Assembly (NCBI GenBank): GCA_963805715.1
Contig: CAWDVK010000019.1
Span: 1 to 64,000, forward strand
DNA: 64,000 nucleotides
DNA from: CAWDVK01 sp963805715
GTDB lineage: Bacteria > Actinomycetota > Actinomycetes > Streptosporangiales > Streptosporangiaceae
Direction of reading: 5' to 3'
A program made the position numbers and the translations under genes. Under the pieces are notes generated by a model. It searched no databases. It had not been told where the DNA came from and saw only the letters and a list, made by a program, of their open reading frames with translations. Positions 1 to 8,212 of this stretch are shown piece after piece (the stretch's first letter is position 1; every line of letters begins with the position of its first letter).

Positions 1-488
1 TCGTCAACGCGACCGGCCCGCAGCCGGCCGTCGCGATCGAGGACCTGACCTGGCAGGCCCACCTGGATCAGCTGCTGTTCTTCGTCAAGAGTCCGACCCT
101 CCTGCTGCAGGCAGTCCTGCCCGGCATGAAGCGCCGCCGTCGCGGGCGGGTCATCCAGATCGGCTCCGACATATTCGAGCGCGCCGTGCCCGGCATGTCG
201 GCCTACGTTGCCGCCAAGGGCGCCCAGCTGGGCCTCACCCGCTCCTGGGCTCGTGAGCTGGGCCCGTTTGGCATCACCGTGAACTTCATCGCGCCCGGCT
301 GGATCCCCGTCGAGCGCCACGCCGGAGCTTCCCCCGAGAACCGGCGCGACTACCTGGCCGACGTTCCGCTCGGCCGGATGGGCGTCCCGGAAGACATCGC
401 CGCAGCCGTGTCCCACCTCGCCTCCAGCGCCGCCGGTTTCATCACCGGGGAACGCCTCACCATCAACGGCGGTCACACTATCGACTGA
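1..488 (+). CDS. SDR family NAD(P)-dependent oxidoreductase (5' end outside window)
   Basis: The reading frame is open from base 3, so the N-terminal nucleotide-binding part lies before the window. Visible are the NATG motif typical of the SDR core (bases 6-17), the active-site serine region (IQIGSD), the catalytic YVAAK (YxxxK) and the usual C-terminus ending GFITGERLTINGG. This is a classical Rossmann-fold short-chain dehydrogenase/reductase acting on an alcohol or ketone with NAD(P)H. The substrate cannot be told from the sequence. It ends 15 bp from the convergent lexA gene. The fragment looks intact with family-typical spacing. Family call is firm, function generic. Confidence 0.85.
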   Translation, partial: VNATGPQPAVAIEDLTWQAHLDQLLFFVKSPTLLLQAVLPGMKRRRRGRVIQIGSDIFERAVPGMSAYVAAKGAQLGLTRSWARELGPFGITVNFIAPGWIPVERHAGASPENRRDYLADVPLGRMGVPEDIAAAVSHLASSAAGFITGERLTINGGHTID

Positions 489-503
489 CGCGCCGGCGTG
501 CCG

Positions 504-1220
504 TCAGACGCGGCGCAGCACGGTCACCACCTTGCCGAGGATGACGACATCATCACCGGGAATCGGCGTGAATGCGGGGTTGTGCGGCATCAGCCAGATC
601 TGGCCCTTGGCCCGGCGGAAGGTCTTGACCGTCGCCTCCCCGTCGATCATGGCCGCCACGATGTCGCCGTTCTCGGCTTTCTCCTGCTGGCGCACCACCA
701 CCAGGTCGCCGTCGGTGATCGCGGCGTTGATCATGGATTCTCCATGGACCCGGAGCAGGAAGAACGTCCCGTCGCCGACGAGCTGCCGGGGCAGCACGAA
801 GGTGTCCTCGATGACCTGATCGGCCAGGTTGCGAACACCAGCGGCGATCTGGCCGACCAGCGGGACCGGAACGTAGGCCTCTCCCTGGGCGGGAATGTCC
901 ACCGCTTCCGCCAGGCCTTCTACCTCGAGGCGGACAGCCTCCCGGCCAGGCAGGCGCACCTCGACCGTGCGCGGGCGTCTCGCGTCACGCCGCAGGTACC
1001 CCTTGCCCTGCAAGATGGAGAGCTGGTAGGAGACGCCAGAGGTACTGGAGAGGCCGGCCGCCCTGCCGATCTCCCGCAGGGTGGGCGCGTACCTGCGGCG
1101 CTCTGCGAACTCCGTGATGACCTGCAGGATCTTCTGCTGCCGCCAGGTGAGCACGTGATCGGGATCGGGATCGTACCGGTCGGGCAGTTCCGGCCCGTCT
1201 GCTGCCGCGCTCCTGGTCAT
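504..1220 (-). CDS. lexA: LexA repressor, SOS regulator
   Basis: A 238-residue transcriptional repressor of the DNA-damage response that self-cleaves when RecA is activated. An N-terminal winged helix (about residues 23-85) is followed by the S24 peptidase-like domain. The Ala127-Gly128 scissile bond, catalytic Ser162 (HGESM) and Lys199 (ATVKTF) are all present, so auto-proteolysis should be intact. The N-terminal extension of about 22 residues before the helix-turn-helix is common in actinobacteria. A LexA-box-like palindrome lies 58 bp upstream of the start, so autoregulation is expected. The gene is single, convergent with the SDR gene and divergent from a GNAT stub. Confidence 0.97.
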   Translation of the reverse strand: MTRSAAADGPELPDRYDPDPDHVLTWRQQKILQVITEFAERRRYAPTLREIGRAAGLSSTSGVSYQLSILQGKGYLRRDARRPRTVEVRLPGREAVRLEVEGLAEAVDIPAQGEAYVPVPLVGQIAAGVRNLADQVIEDTFVLPRQLVGDGTFFLLRVHGESMINAAITDGDLVVVRQQEKAENGDIVAAMIDGEATVKTFRRAKGQIWLMPHNPAFTPIPGDDVVILGKVVTVLRRV

Positions 1221-1277
1221 CGGAGCCTCCGCCTCGGTTATCAGGACAGTTGATCGTACCAGCCCGAGTTGTGTATA

Positions 1278-1293
1278 TCAAATATATGTTCGA
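1278..1293. promoter_or_regulatory. SOS box (LexA operator) upstream of lexA
   Basis: TCAAATATATGTTCGA has the actinobacterial/Gram-positive LexA palindrome layout TCGAAC-N4-GTTCGA. The right half is perfect and the left half has two changes. It lies 58 bp upstream of the lexA start in the divergent spacer, as expected for an autoregulatory site. It also sits 48 bp before the GNAT stub on the other strand. Confidence 0.8.
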
Positions 1294-1340
1294 GGACAGT
1301 GGCCGGGGAAGGCCGGCCCGAAGGAAAGGAGGGCCTTGCT

Positions 1341-1550
1341 GTGAGCTCACGCCTGGTTGTCCGGGAGGCGCGATCCGGCGATGGCGCTGACTGTGCGCGC
1401 GCATGGTCAGACGCCGGGCGTTACCTGCAGGAACTGGACCCGGACAACGGCCGGGTCCCGGGCAGCGATGGCCTCGCAGACTGGTTCGAGCGATCGCTGG
1501 CCCGCGATCGCGCGCCTGGCACCCTGTGGCTGGTCGCCTCATCTTCAGGA
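1341..1550 (+). pseudogene. GNAT N-acetyltransferase, 5' stub only
   Basis: A strong ribosome-binding site (AAAGGAGGG, 1325-1333) precedes a GTG start. The first roughly 68 codons read as the N-terminus of a GNAT acetyltransferase (LVVREARSGDGADCAR, then LDPDNGRVP and a strand ending LWLVA). After about 1550 the translation becomes low-complexity and loses all GNAT character, including the acetyl-CoA loop. The open frame runs on to 1796 only by chance, overlapping the 3' end of the opposite phosphotransferase gene. I read it as a gene cut by a deletion whose right edge is near that phosphotransferase. No alternative frame restores the domain. Confidence 0.55.
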
Positions 1551-1656
1551 AGGACCTCCGGCAGGCCGCCCGCGGGTCGTGAGCTGCGGGATACCCGGCC
1601 GCGACACATGCGGATGATCGGTCAGGGGTCGCGTAGAGGGTGGGACAGGGCATCTC

Positions 1657-2715
1657 TCATGCCGCTACCGCCCGCCGGATCCCGAGCAGGCATTCCTGCA
1701 GGAGCTGAGCCCGGCCGTCGTCGGCCGCGTATTCCGCGAGAGAAGCGGCCAGCGATATCGCGCAGGTCCTGGCGGCCAGTTCGCGCTGAGCGCTGACCGG
1801 CCTGCCGTAGGCAGACAGCAGGTCCGCGCGCGCTCGGCCGGCGAAGCCGAAGTAGGCGATGGACAAGTCCACCGCCGGGTCGGCCAGGCACAAGTCCCCC
1901 CAGTCGATGACTCCGGTCGCCGAGCCGTCACGGGCCACCAGCACGTGCCGCACGTGCAGATCGCCATGGCAGACCACGAGAGAACCGGCACCGGGCAGCT
2001 CATCGGCGGCCTGCGTCTCGCCAGGGTTCGCCGGGTCAGCTGCCCAGTTCCCGGTACCCGCTGCGCCGCGCTCGGCCTGGTCGAGGAACTGGCTGACCTC
2101 GCTGCCGCCTGGCCAGATGCCGCTGCGCAGGAGCCGGTCCAGGACCTGGCGGGCCCGGACGGCCCGAACGGACGGGGTCGCGCGCCGCATCGGATCAACG
2201 GGCAGGCCGGCGTCGCCGACCAGGGCGACCAGGCCAGGCTCGTGAAGCGCCCGCAGGAAGTGCCCGACCGAGGCCGCCGCCCTGCCGCGCCGTGAGTCGG
2301 TCAGCCCTGAGTCGGCGAGCTCCCGGCCCGGCAGCAGCCTGGCCCCGAAGAACGGCCACGGGTAGCGCGGCGATGGCACGCCGATGAACTGCGGGTCCGG
2401 CACCGGCACCGGCAGCCGGGCGGCCAGCCGCGGGAGCACTGCGATCTCGCGCTGGACGCCTGGCACCGCGATCTGGCGGCGCGGGAACCTGAAGAGCCAC
2501 TGGCTGCCCACCAGGAAGGCAACGTTGTCCCACCCGGTGGCCAGCATCGTCAGCTGCTGACCGGCCAGATCCGGGAACTGCTGCCGGATCAGTTCCCCGG
2601 CGAGCTGAGGGGTGACCTCAACGTCGGCGGTCCACTGTGACGCAGGCGGAACCGGACTCTGCGACGCCGGAGGATCCGGGGTCTGCCCGTTCGTCATGAG
2701 CGGCGACGTTAGCAA
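1657..2715 (-). CDS. Aminoglycoside phosphotransferase (APH) family protein
   Basis: A 352-residue kinase-like protein. The N-lobe holds a Gly-containing loop (ATGWDNVAF) and RFPRR. The C-lobe holds the catalytic HGDLHVRHVL and the metal-binding IDWGD, so it should be an active phosphotransferase. APH-family members phosphorylate antibiotics, sugars, homoserine or other small alcohols, and nothing here identifies the substrate. The first 35 residues are proline-rich. An internal ATG at 2697 (MTNGQ) is an equally good start. It stands alone, convergent with the GNAT stub. Confidence 0.85.
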   Translation of the reverse strand: MLTSPLMTNGQTPDPPASQSPVPPASQWTADVEVTPQLAGELIRQQFPDLAGQQLTMLATGWDNVAFLVGSQWLFRFPRRQIAVPGVQREIAVLPRLAARLPVPVPDPQFIGVPSPRYPWPFFGARLLPGRELADSGLTDSRRGRAAASVGHFLRALHEPGLVALVGDAGLPVDPMRRATPSVRAVRARQVLDRLLRSGIWPGGSEVSQFLDQAERGAAGTGNWAADPANPGETQAADELPGAGSLVVCHGDLHVRHVLVARDGSATGVIDWGDLCLADPAVDLSIAYFGFAGRARADLLSAYGRPVSAQRELAARTCAISLAASLAEYAADDGRAQLLQECLLGIRRAVAA

Positions 2716-3184
2716 CGGGGCCGTTGGCCAGCAACTGGCTGCCCCTCCGGCGCCCTGCTAGGGCCCGTCAGTCCAGCTCCGGCCCGAGTCGCTGGCGAGA
2801 TCCACGGCCTTCAGGACCCGGTCTCGCGCGATCGCTCCGCTGCGCTGATGGCCGCAGAGATTAGGCGTATGTTGTGCCAATGACGCCGACTAGCGCGCGA
2901 GGCTATCGGCTGAATGCGGAGCCGCCACGAAATCCGGCCTCCGCCGCGACTTGCGCGGCCTTCCGGCCGGGCGGCAATGGAACGGAACGGCATCGCCGCC
3001 TGCGATTACCGTCGGTAAAACGCGGCCGGGAACTTTTGATCGTCACGCCATAACGGAACCTGCCCGCCGCCCGGGACGCGCCTGCCGGCGGGGCAGGCGG
3101 CGGGTCAGGATCAGGCGGCGGGTCAGGGTTCCGTGCGTGCGCGGCCGGCCTGAGCGGCCCGGGCGGGCGGCCTATGTCAGCGGC
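2716..3184. other. Gene-free spacer with a tandem duplication
   Basis: No convincing gene on either strand. Short frames here lack ribosome-binding sites and recognisable domains. An 18-bp direct repeat (CAGGCGGCGGGTCAGGAT at 3094-3111, with one change at 3112-3129) is present. The base composition at 2860-3060 is less GC-rich than the genes, which suits the phosphotransferase promoter. Confidence 0.5.
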
Positions 3185-3192
3185 CTATGTCA
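3167..3192. repeat. 13-bp tandem repeat across a stop codon
   Basis: GCGGCCTATGTCA occurs twice in tandem (3167-3179 and 3180-3192). The TAG stop of the secreted-protein gene on the minus strand (3185-3187) lies inside the second copy. Confidence 0.85.
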
Positions 3193-3661
3193 GCGGCTTG
3201 TACGGCAGCGTGATGGTGAGGGTGACCGGCGTGTGCGCGGGGCGCTTGCCGGTGAAGATCCACGTCATCCGGCTGAAGTACTCCTGGCCCGGGTGCTTCG
3301 GCCACGCGGCCGCGCGCCACAGCACCACCAGGATCGGGTACTTGGTGTACTTTGACGGCCCGCACTTCGAACTCGGCGTGCAGTTGTTGACCTCGAGCCG
3401 GCCGCTGCCGAACGCCACCGAGCGCCAGCTCGTCCACGTCAGCCCGCCCACGAGCTCGCTCGACGGCATGCAGCCGATGTCATAGGCGGCCGGCCTGACC
3501 TGGCCGCGGAAGCTGCAGGGGTTGACCAGGACCACCTGGCCGGAGCTGGCCGCGGCCGGGCCTGCGGACGCGGGGCCGGCGGCGAGCACCGTCCCGGCCG
3601 CGGTCCCGGCCACGGCCACCAGGCCCGCCGTCAGGAAAGCTCGCGTGCGCGTAAGTCTCAT
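3185..3661 (-). CDS. Secreted protein of unknown function
   Basis: A 158-residue protein with a clear Sec signal peptide: MRLTRTR, a hydrophobic stretch to about residue 28, then AGPASAGPAA with likely cleavage after ASA or SAG. The mature part has four cysteines (in NPCSF, DIGCM, NNCTP and SKCGP), enough for two disulfides, and is rich in Trp, Tyr and Pro. I recognise no catalytic motif. The start is set by the signal peptide. It is a single gene, divergent from nothing nearby, with a 13-bp tandem duplication across its stop codon. Similar small exported proteins of unknown role are common in actinomycetes. Confidence 0.75.
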   Translation of the reverse strand: MRLTRTRAFLTAGLVAVAGTAAGTVLAAGPASAGPAAASSGQVVLVNPCSFRGQVRPAAYDIGCMPSSELVGGLTWTSWRSVAFGSGRLEVNNCTPSSKCGPSKYTKYPILVVLWRAAAWPKHPGQEYFSRMTWIFTGKRPAHTPVTLTITLPYKPLT

Positions 3662-3801
3662 CGGGTGACTCCCTTACCGAGGTGAATGCCGGTCACAAGT
3701 CAGAGCCGGAAGCTCGTCGCCTGATACGACGCCGGACTCTCACCTGATAGGACGCCGGGCTCCGGGTGCCGGACGGGACAGGGCAGTCACGATCTCGCAT
3801 C

Positions 3802-3907
3802 GGCTGCCGGGCTGACTCTGGCTGCCGGGCTGGCTCTGGCTGCCGGGCTGGCTCTGGCTGCCGGGCTGGCTCTGGCTGCCGGGCTGGCTCTGGCGCCGGG
3901 CTGGCTC
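3802..3907. repeat. 18-bp tandem repeat, five full units plus a partial one
   Basis: Unit GGCTGCCGGGCTGGCTCT. Full copies lie at 3802, 3820, 3838, 3856 and 3874, with one base change in the first, and a degenerate 16-bp copy at 3892-3907. The array ends on the stop codon of the HEXXH gene (3906-3908, minus strand). There are no unique spacers, so it is not a CRISPR array. Confidence 0.9.
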
Positions 3908-4466
3908 AGCAGCTGTCGGCTATGGCCGCGACCACCTGGCTGGGCAGGTGCCGGGGGTGCACGAGCAGCGCGCGGGCCACGGTCCTGATCCTCGGCCGCA
4001 GTGGTGTCAGCAGTTCCTCGCTGTAACGCCACGCGCCCGGCTCGTCAGCGCCGAAGCGGCCGGCCAGCGCCCGGCGGAAATGGATCGCGTCGCCGCCATC
4101 GCCTTTCCAGCCGGGCAGCCACTCGCGGAGTTCCTGGTCACGCTCGAGCATCGACCAGGTCCGCAGTCGCTCAGCGATCTGGCCGGCCGCGTCGATCACG
4201 AAGGCCAGGTCGCCGGCGCCCCGGATGCCGTGCACCCGGCCCTCGCTCCGGTGGCCGTGGTGGATGCTGGCAGAGCTGAATCGCGCGCCAACCGCCAGCG
4301 CGGCGACCGCGTGACCTGCCTCATGCCAGGCCGTCTCCACGGTCGCCTTCCTCGCGGGCGCGAGGCTGGCGAAGCAGCCGCAGTCGTAGCGCTGCCTGAT
4401 CCACTTGTCGTTCACGACGGACTCGTCGTCGTAGCGGATGATCCGGCTCAGCTCCGCCTGGATCAC
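3906..4466 (-). CDS. Putative zinc metalloprotease, M41 (FtsH)-like HEAGH protein
   Basis: A 186-residue protein from a GTG start. Residues 44-60 read ETAWHEAGHAVAALAVG, matching the HEXXH zinc site of M41 peptidases (His48, Glu49, His52) and the helix that follows it in FtsH. There is no AAA+ ATPase domain and no membrane segment, so it is not FtsH itself but a small stand-alone relative. A CGCF pair (Cys29, Cys31) precedes the motif. The third zinc ligand cannot be assigned confidently. Target and role are unknown. An 18-bp tandem array abuts its stop codon. Confidence 0.6.
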   Translation of the reverse strand: MIQAELSRIIRYDDESVVNDKWIRQRYDCGCFASLAPARKATVETAWHEAGHAVAALAVGARFSSASIHHGHRSEGRVHGIRGAGDLAFVIDAAGQIAERLRTWSMLERDQELREWLPGWKGDGGDAIHFRRALAGRFGADEPGAWRYSEELLTPLRPRIRTVARALLVHPRHLPSQVVAAIADSC

Positions 4467-4593
4467 GGTGACGGTGCGCAGGTGCGCAGGCTGCAGCGCC
4501 GGCGGGCGGCCAGCTGGCTCGCCGGGCGGCCGGCCGGGCGCGGACGTGGCAGGATGAGAGCCGGGAATGCCAGCAGGCTACCGCCACAGCGTC

Positions 4594-5202
4594 CTAGCTG
4601 CCCCCGCCTGAGTCGAGTGAGCTCGTCCAGGCCAGGCACGCCGCGTAGTCGGGCAGCATGCCGCTGCTTGCTGCCTCAGCCAGCGCGGGTGCTGCCCCGT
4701 CGCGATCCGACACGATCGGCGACTCGGCCGGCCAGCTGATCCGCAGGTCACTGTCCAGCGGGTGCACTGAGTGCTCACGATCGGGCGCGTAGGTCTCCGA
4801 GCACAGGTACGTCACCGTGGCCTCGTCGCTGAGCGCGCAGAAGCCATGGCCGAGGCCCTCCGCGAGGTAGACGGCGCGGCGGTCGGCGTCATCAAGCCGG
4901 ACGCCCTGCCACTGCCCGAAGGCGGGGGAGCCCACCCGCAGGTCGACCACCACGTCGAGGACCGCGCCGCGGACGCAGGTCACGTACTTCGCCTGGCCGG
5001 GCGGCACGTCGGCGAAATGGATGCCGCGCACCACGCCGCGGGCGGACACCGAGATATTGGCCTGCGCCAGCCGGAGCGGGTGACCGACGGCCTCGGCGAG
5101 CCGGTCGAACCGGTACCACTCAAGGAAGCGGCCGCGCGAGTCGCCGTGCTGGGCCGGGATGATCTCCCAGGCGCCCTCGATCGCGAGCGGAAGGATCTTC
5201 AC
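4594..5202 (-). CDS. rmlC: dTDP-4-dehydrorhamnose 3,5-epimerase
   Basis: Third step of dTDP-L-rhamnose synthesis. A 202-residue cupin from a GTG start (VKILPL) that overlaps the rmlA stop by four bases (GTGA), so the two are translationally coupled. It contains GRFLEW, the catalytic His62 in VVRGIHF, Lys72 in GQAKYV and the GLGHGFCAL strand. The frame is open far upstream, but that extension is only the shadow of rmlA. Length and motifs are family-typical. rmlA and rmlC form one minus-strand unit facing rmlD. No rmlB (4,6-dehydratase) lies in the window. Confidence 0.93.
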   Translation of the reverse strand: MKILPLAIEGAWEIIPAQHGDSRGRFLEWYRFDRLAEAVGHPLRLAQANISVSARGVVRGIHFADVPPGQAKYVTCVRGAVLDVVVDLRVGSPAFGQWQGVRLDDADRRAVYLAEGLGHGFCALSDEATVTYLCSETYAPDREHSVHPLDSDLRISWPAESPIVSDRDGAAPALAEAASSGMLPDYAACLAWTSSLDSGGGS

Positions 5203-6113
5203 AGCGCGATCGCCACCGCGCCGCCGGCCTGCAGCGCTCGCGCCCCGGCCGACTCGTTCAGCAGGTTCAGCAGGTAGGTGCCATAGCCGCTGGAGACGAG
5301 CGAGCCCGCCAGCTCTTGCAGCTGCCCGTCGCTGATGAGCCCGGCCCGCCAGGCCGTCTCCTCCACGCAGCCGATCTTGAAGCCCTGCCGCTCCTCGATC
5401 ACGCGGACGAATTCCGATGCCTGCATCAGCGATGCGAAGGTGCCGGTGTCCAGCCAGGCCGTGCCCCGGTCCAGCACAGTGACGTGCAGCTCCCCGTTTC
5501 GCAAGTAGGCCTCGTTCACTGCGGTGATCTCCAGTTCGCCGCGTGCGCTCGGCCGCAGCTGCCGGGCTATCTCGACCACCCGGTTGTCGTAGAAGTACAG
5601 GCCGGGCACGGCGTACCGGGACTTGGGCTCGGTCGGCTTCTCCTCGATCGACAGCACCTTGCCATCGGGGCCGAATTCCACCACGCCATAGTCCCGCGGG
5701 TTGGCGACCGGGTAGGCGAAGACGCGGCCGCCGGCCTGCGAGGTGTGAGCCCGCAGCTGCCGTCCCAGCCCGGTTCCGTGGAAGATGTTGTCCCCCAGGA
5801 TCAGGGCCACCCCCTGATCGCCGATGTGCTCGGCGCCGACCAGGAACGCCTCGGCGATGCCGCCGGGCCGCGGCTGGGCCGCATACGAGAGCCGCAGCCC
5901 GAACTGGCTGCCGTCGCCCAGCAGCCGCTCGAACTGCCGCTGGTCGTCCGGCGTGGTGATGATCAGGATCTCGCTGATTCCCGCCATGACCAGGGTGGAA
6001 AGCGGGTAGTAGATCATTGGCTTGTCGAAGACCGGCATCAGCTGCTTCGATACAGCCCTGGTGATTGGCCACAGCCGTGAGCCGGTCCCGCCGGCCAGGA
6101 TGATCCCGCGCAT
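5199..6113 (-). CDS. rmlA: Glucose-1-phosphate thymidylyltransferase
   Basis: Makes dTDP-glucose from glucose-1-phosphate and dTTP, the entry step to dTDP-rhamnose. The 304-residue protein starts at MRGIILAGGTGSRL, the canonical nucleotide-binding start; the open frame upstream (to 6248) is Arg/Pro-rich junk. GGTGSRLWP (8-16), PVFDKPMIYYPLS, LGDNIFHG, the EEKP segment and WLDTGT are all present. It overlaps rmlC by four bases. It is divergent from rmlD across about 170 bp, which should hold both promoters. Confidence 0.95.
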   Translation of the reverse strand: MRGIILAGGTGSRLWPITRAVSKQLMPVFDKPMIYYPLSTLVMAGISEILIITTPDDQRQFERLLGDGSQFGLRLSYAAQPRPGGIAEAFLVGAEHIGDQGVALILGDNIFHGTGLGRQLRAHTSQAGGRVFAYPVANPRDYGVVEFGPDGKVLSIEEKPTEPKSRYAVPGLYFYDNRVVEIARQLRPSARGELEITAVNEAYLRNGELHVTVLDRGTAWLDTGTFASLMQASEFVRVIEERQGFKIGCVEETAWRAGLISDGQLQELAGSLVSSGYGTYLLNLLNESAGARALQAGGAVAIAL

Positions 6114-6283
6114 GGGCCGAATCCTAACGGCCCCCGGGCGGCAGGTCCGCCCGGTCCGGGCCGGGCTGGCGTCCCGGCAGGGGATGCCGGGTGGCTTATA
6201 CTCGCGTGCGCAATGAGCATCCCGGCACCTGCGCGCCGCCGGGATCATGATCGTCTTTCCGGGAAGAAGCTGGCGGCCAGCCC

Positions 6284-7170
6284 ATGAGCAAGTGGCTCGT
6301 GACGGGTGCGGGCGGGAACCTTGGCCACGACCTGGCCGACGCGCTGTCCGCGGAGGCCGGCATCGAGCTGATGGCCATGTCCCGCGCCGAGCTCGATATC
6401 ACCAGCGCCGCGGCCGTCCGCGAGGCGGTAGCCGGGCACGACGTGGTGGTCAACGCCGCCGCCTGGACCAACGTCGACGGGGCGGAAGCCGACGAGGCCC
6501 GTGCCCTCGCGGTCAACGGGACCGGTGCCGCGCATATCGCGGCGGCCTGCGCCGAGTCGGGGGCCGTTCTCGTGCACGTTTCCACGGACTACGTGTTCGC
6601 CGGGGACGCGACCGAGCCCTACCGCGAGGACGCGCCGATCCAGCCGCTGAACGCCTACGGGCGGACCAAGGCCGTCGGCGAGGCCGCGGTACGGGACCTG
6701 CTGCCCGAGCGCGGCTTCGTGGTGCGGACCGCGTGGCTCTACGGCGAGCACGGCCGCAATTTCGTGGCCACCATCCTGCGCGCGTCGGCCGAGCGGGAAA
6801 CACTAAACGTCGTGAACGACGCCGCCGGCCAGCCGACCTGGTCCTATCCGCTGGCCCAGCGGCTCGTCAGGCTCGGGCGGGCGGCAGCGGCCGGCCAGGC
6901 CCCGCCGGGCATCTATCATGGCACCGCGTCCGGCTGCACCACCTGGTACGGCCTGGCGCGCGAGATTTTCGCGCTGTCCGGCCTCGATCCTGACCGGGTC
7001 AGGCCCGTGACCAGCGACCATATCCGTCGGCCAGCCCGCCGGCCGAGCTACAGCGTGCTCAGCCAGGCCGGGCCCGGGCCGGCCTGGCGCCGCTGGCCGA
7101 CTGGCGGGAGATGCTGGCCGAAGCGCTCGGCCGCCCCGCTTTCGCTGCTCTTCAAGGGGGCTCGCGATGA
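6284..7170 (+). CDS. rmlD: dTDP-4-dehydrorhamnose reductase (frameshifted near the 3' end)
   Basis: Last step of dTDP-L-rhamnose synthesis, an NAD(P)H-dependent reductase of the SDR superfamily. GAGGNLG (8-14), HVSTDYVFAG (98-107) and the catalytic Tyr125/Lys129 (YGRTK) are present. The reading frame stays family-like through RPSYSVL, then turns into nonsense at about 7061-7082. The frame one base back continues as GLAPLADWREMLAEALG, the expected rmlD tail, and stops at 7168-7170, giving an ATGA overlap with the next gene. One base therefore appears to be missing. Without repair the frame would run to 7324 through the DUF2304 gene. Identity is firm; whether the break is real is open. Confidence 0.88.
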
Positions 7171-7514
7171 GACTCACCATCCTGACGGCTGTTACGGCCC
7201 TCGTGGTCATCGTGCCGATCCTGGAATTGCTGCGGCGGCGGCAGCTGCGCGAGAAGTACGCTGTCCTGTGGATTTGCGTCGGTCTGGTCGTCCTGCTCTT
7301 CGGGTTCTTCCCGACGCTGGTTGACTCGCTGGTCAGATTCACCGGAGTGGTATCCGGGGTCAGTCTCGGCTTGTTCCTGGGCGTCGTCTTCCTGCTGCTG
7401 GTGTGCATCCACCTGAGCTGGGAAAGCAGCCGGCTGGAGGAGAAGACGAGGACGCTGGCCGAGGAGATAGCCCTGATCCGTACGCAGCTCGCTGAGAAGG
7501 AGCCGGCTGAGTGA
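7167..7514 (+). CDS. DUF2304 family membrane protein
   Basis: 115 residues with three hydrophobic segments (about 2-20, 32-50, 65-85), then a charged helical tail (SRLEEKTRTLAEEIALIR). Size and layout fit DUF2304, small inner-membrane proteins usually found beside GT2 glycosyltransferases of polyprenyl-phosphate type. It overlaps rmlD (ATGA) and the following glycosyltransferase (GTGA), so it belongs to the glycan operon. A role as membrane partner of the neighbouring transferase is inferred from context only. Confidence 0.8.
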   Translation: MRLTILTAVTALVVIVPILELLRRRQLREKYAVLWICVGLVVLLFGFFPTLVDSLVRFTGVVSGVSLGLFLGVVFLLLVCIHLSWESSRLEEKTRTLAEEIALIRTQLAEKEPAE

Positions 7515-8212
7515 CTGGCGATCAGCGCGTCCTGATCATCGTGCCGGCCTGGAACGAGGCCGGCTCGATCGGCGACGTGGTCAGGGAGATCACCGGCGAG
7601 CTGCCGGGGACCGATGTCCTGGTCGTGGACGACGGGTCGGGTGACGGCACCGCGGAGGTCGCCGGCGAGGCCGGGGCCATCGTGACCCGGCTCCCGTTCA
7701 ACCTCGGCGTCGGCGGGGCCATGCGGCTCGGCTACCGGTACGCCAGGGACGCCGGGTATGACGTGGCGGTCCAGATCGACGCGGACGGTCAGCACGATCC
7801 CCGGTACGTGCCCAAGCTCATCGACGGCCTGCAGGATGCGTCCCTGGTCATCGGGGCGCGGTTCGCCGGCGAGGGGGACTATCAGGTCCGCGGCCCGCGC
7901 CGCTGGTCCATGACCCTGCTCTCGCTCGCGCTGTCGTCGCTGGCCCACACCAGGCTGACGGACACCACATCGGGGTTCCGCGCCTGTGATCGCTCGCTGA
8001 TCGAGCTGTTCGCCTCGTGGTACCCGGTCGAGTACCTGGGGGACACGGTCGAGACCGTGGTCCGGGTCGTCCGGCTGGGCTATAAGGTCAGCCAGGTGCC
8101 GGTGGCCATGCGGCAGCGGTTCGCCGGGGTGCCGAGCAAGTCCCCGGCCAAGGCGCTGATCTACCTCGGCCGGGCATTCTTCGCGCTGCTGCTGGCGCTC
8201 TGCCGCCGATGA
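7511..8212 (+). CDS. Glycosyltransferase family 2 (polyprenyl-phosphate sugar transferase-like)
   Basis: 233 residues with a GT-A fold start (VLIIVPAWNEAGSIGDVV), the nucleotide-binding DDGSGDGT, and DADGQHDP supplying the metal-binding DxD-type acids. Its closest family type is the DPM1/undecaprenyl-phosphate glycosyltransferase group, which loads a sugar onto a lipid carrier. It lacks the C-terminal membrane helices some members have, and the DUF2304 neighbour may supply the anchor. GTG start, overlapping the previous gene by four bases and the next by four (ATGA). Donor sugar unknown. Confidence 0.88.
   Translation: MTGDQRVLIIVPAWNEAGSIGDVVREITGELPGTDVLVVDDGSGDGTAEVAGEAGAIVTRLPFNLGVGGAMRLGYRYARDAGYDVAVQIDADGQHDPRYVPKLIDGLQDASLVIGARFAGEGDYQVRGPRRWSMTLLSLALSSLAHTRLTDTTSGFRACDRSLIELFASWYPVEYLGDTVETVVRVVRLGYKVSQVPVAMRQRFAGVPSKSPAKALIYLGRAFFALLLALCRR

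Noticed and set aside
3802..3907. Tandem repeats as a possible CRISPR array
   Set aside because: The units are directly contiguous without unique spacers, and no cas genes are present. The same holds for the arrays at 10543 and 36299.
7055..7090. Programmed -1 ribosomal frameshifting in rmlD
   Set aside because: GGGCCCG occurs here, but in the zero frame it is split as GGG CCC G, not X XXY YYZ. Five other genes show breaks of similar kind, so a common error source is simpler.
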